Both the position numbers and the translations under genes were made by a program. From contig JBLFZF010000161.1 in NCBI GenBank assembly GCA_047610145.1, positions 1 to 5,427 of the forward strand: 5,427 nt of DNA, given 5' to 3'. Shown here piece by piece: positions 4,121-5,427 of the stretch. Source of the DNA: CAJXZP01 sp047610145 (lineage in GTDB: Bacteria > Bacteroidota > Bacteroidia > Flavobacteriales_G > Salibacteraceae). The notes below the pieces were generated by a model. The model was not told the origin of the DNA and did not search any database. It saw only the letters and a program-made list of their open reading frames with translations. Position 1 is the first letter of the stretch; each line of letters begins with the position of its first letter.

Positions 4121-5427
4121 CTAGTCGTTCTTAGGCTTGTCTAACAGTACTTTACGTGAAAGTCTAAGCTTTCCTGTTTTTGGGTCTAAACCAATTAGTT
4201 TCACTTCAATCTCTTGACCTACTTCTAAATGATCTTCTGTTTTGTCTACTCTATCCCAAGCAATTTCTGAAATATGTAGTAAACCGTCTTTCCCCGGAAT
4301 AATCTCCACAAATGCTCCGTATGCAGCAACTGCTTTTACTTTTCCTTTGTACACTTCTCCTACTTCAGGTACTGCTACAATTCCTTTAATACGACCCATT
4401 GCCGCATTTAATGAATCTGCATTACTGGCAAATACTTCAACTACACCTTGGTTATTTACTTCTTCAATAACAATAGTCGTTTCCGTTTCTGCCTGAATCT
4501 CTTGAATGATTTTTCCTCCAGGGCCGATAATTGCTCCAATCATATCTTTCGGGATAGTGATGGATTCGATACGAGGGGCATTTGGTTTTAACTCCTCGTT
4601 TCCTGAAGTTAATGTTTTTGCCATTTCGTCTGCAATATGTAAACGACCTGCTTTTGCTTGTTCTAGTGCTTTACTTAAAACTTCCATTTTCAAGCCGTCC
4701 ACTTTGATGTCCATTTGACAAGCCGTAATACCATCGGCAGTACCGGTGATTTTAAAGTCCATGTCACCTAAAGCATCTTCATCACCTAAGATATCAGAAA
4801 GAACAGCCCAGTTTTGGTCATCTCCGTAGATAAGACCCATTGCAATACCGGAAACTGGTTTCTTCATTTTAACACCGGCATCCATTAGTGCAAGAGAACC
4901 TGCACAAACTGTAGCCATAGATGATGAACCGTTAGATTCTAAAATGTCAGAAACAACTCTAATGGTATATGGGAAGTTATCTGGAACCATTGGTAAAAGA
5001 GCTCTTAAAGCTAGGTTACCATGACCAATTTCTCTTCTACTTACACTTCTAATAGGACGAGCCTCACCGGTTGAAAAAGGAGGGAAGTTGTAGTGCAACA
5101 TAAATTTCTGCTTACCTTTCATAAAGGCACCATCAATATTTTGCGCATCTAACTTAGTTCCTAAAGTAACTGATGTTAAAGATTGAGTTTCCCCACGAGT
5201 AAATACAGCAGAACCATGAGTTCCTGGTAAATAACCTACTTCACTCCAAATGGCACGAACATCCGTAGTAGAACGACCATCTAAACGAGTTCCTTTTTCA
5301 AGAACTACATTACGAACGGCTTTCTTCATTACTGTTTTGAAGTATTGGTTGATCATGAAATTGTTGGCGGCAACAAATTCTTCTCCTAATCCTTCTTTAA
5401 TTTCGTTTTTGATAGCTTTAAAAGCCG
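4121..5427 (-). CDS. pnp: Polyribonucleotide nucleotidyltransferase (PNPase), N-terminal part beyond the window
   Basis: PNPase degrades RNA from the 3' end using phosphate and can add nucleotides in reverse; it acts as a trimer. The frame stays open to the right edge, adding AFKAIKNEIKEGLGEEFVAA before the internal Met at 5356, so that Met is not the start. About 435 codons are visible; the first RNase PH-like core is missing. Counting from that Met, the second core holds LDGRSTTDVRAIW (25-37), THGSAVFTRGETQ (46-58), SNGSSSMATVC (141-151) and GDEDALGDMDFK (191-202). D192 and D198 fit the catalytic aspartates of E. coli (D486 and D492). A KH domain with IGPGGK (277-282) and an S1 domain (about 332-402) follow. 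Only nine residues follow the last S1 strand. Translation start and promoter lie outside the window; a strong terminator follows. Confidence 0.97.
   Translation of the reverse strand, partial: AFKAIKNEIKEGLGEEFVAANNFMINQYFKTVMKKAVRNVVLEKGTRLDGRSTTDVRAIWSEVGYLPGTHGSAVFTRGETQSLTSVTLGTKLDAQNIDGAFMKGKQKFMLHYNFPPFSTGEARPIRSVSRREIGHGNLALRALLPMVPDNFPYTIRVVSDILESNGSSSMATVCAGSLALMDAGVKMKKPVSGIAMGLIYGDDQNWAVLSDILGDEDALGDMDFKITGTADGITACQMDIKVDGLKMEVLSKALEQAKAGRLHIADEMAKTLTSGNEELKPNAPRIESITIPKDMIGAIIGPGGKIIQEIQAETETTIVIEEVNNQGVVEVFASNADSLNAAMGRIKGIVAVPEVGEVYKGKVKAVAAYGAFVEIIPGKDGLLHISEIAWDRVDKTEDHLEVGQEIEVKLIGLDPKTGKLRLSRKVLLDKPKND

Noticed and set aside
4242..4718. Two plus-strand frames (4242-4496 and 4506-4718)
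   Set aside because: Both lie antisense inside the well-supported pnp coding region and resemble no family.
1..5427. CRISPR array, insertion sequence, toxin-antitoxin or defence gene
   Set aside because: No regularly spaced repeats, transposase, integrase or recognised defence or toxin gene was seen on either strand.

Overview
The window looks like chromosomal DNA from a member of the Bacteroidota, most likely a flavobacterium. The sequence is AT-rich. The tmRNA tag reads GENNYALAA, the form typical of Bacteroidota. The primary sigma factor is short (289 aa) and lacks the long N-terminal region 1.1 and the non-conserved insert of E. coli RpoD. Good TAnnTTTG promoter elements precede two genes, and genes generally lack Shine-Dalgarno sequences. 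The genus cannot be named from the sequence alone.

Layout. Bases 1-33 may be the 3' tail of a rightward gene. Bases 34-726 contain no convincing protein gene, but are rich in inverted repeats: a terminator-like hairpin (194-225), a nested inverted repeat (233-316), a 16-base copy of the tmRNA 3' end (556-571) and two back-to-back hairpins sharing the same arms (613-648 and 691-723). The complete tmRNA gene ssrA lies on the minus strand at 727-1122. A divergent promoter region follows, then a plus-strand gene (1220-2425) for an NAD(P)-dependent enzyme of the alanine dehydrogenase / lysine-forming saccharopine dehydrogenase superfamily. It meets the minus-strand DNA repair gene tag tail to tail with no base between the stop codons. 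Further right, also on the minus strand, are the primary sigma factor gene rpoD (3092-3961) and the 3' part of pnp (polynucleotide phosphorylase, 4121-5427), which runs off the right edge.

How the genes relate. Transcription of the right half runs leftwards as pnp, then rpoD, then tag, with strong hairpin terminators after pnp and after rpoD, so these look like separate units rather than one operon. The content is core information processing (RNA decay, transcription initiation, ribosome rescue, base excision repair) plus one amino-acid metabolism enzyme. No defence system, CRISPR array, transposase or integrase is visible. The most unusual area is 230-730, downstream of ssrA: the duplicated tmRNA end there resembles a scar left at a known integration hotspot, but no mobile gene remains in the window. 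I did not find a convincing new multi-gene system.
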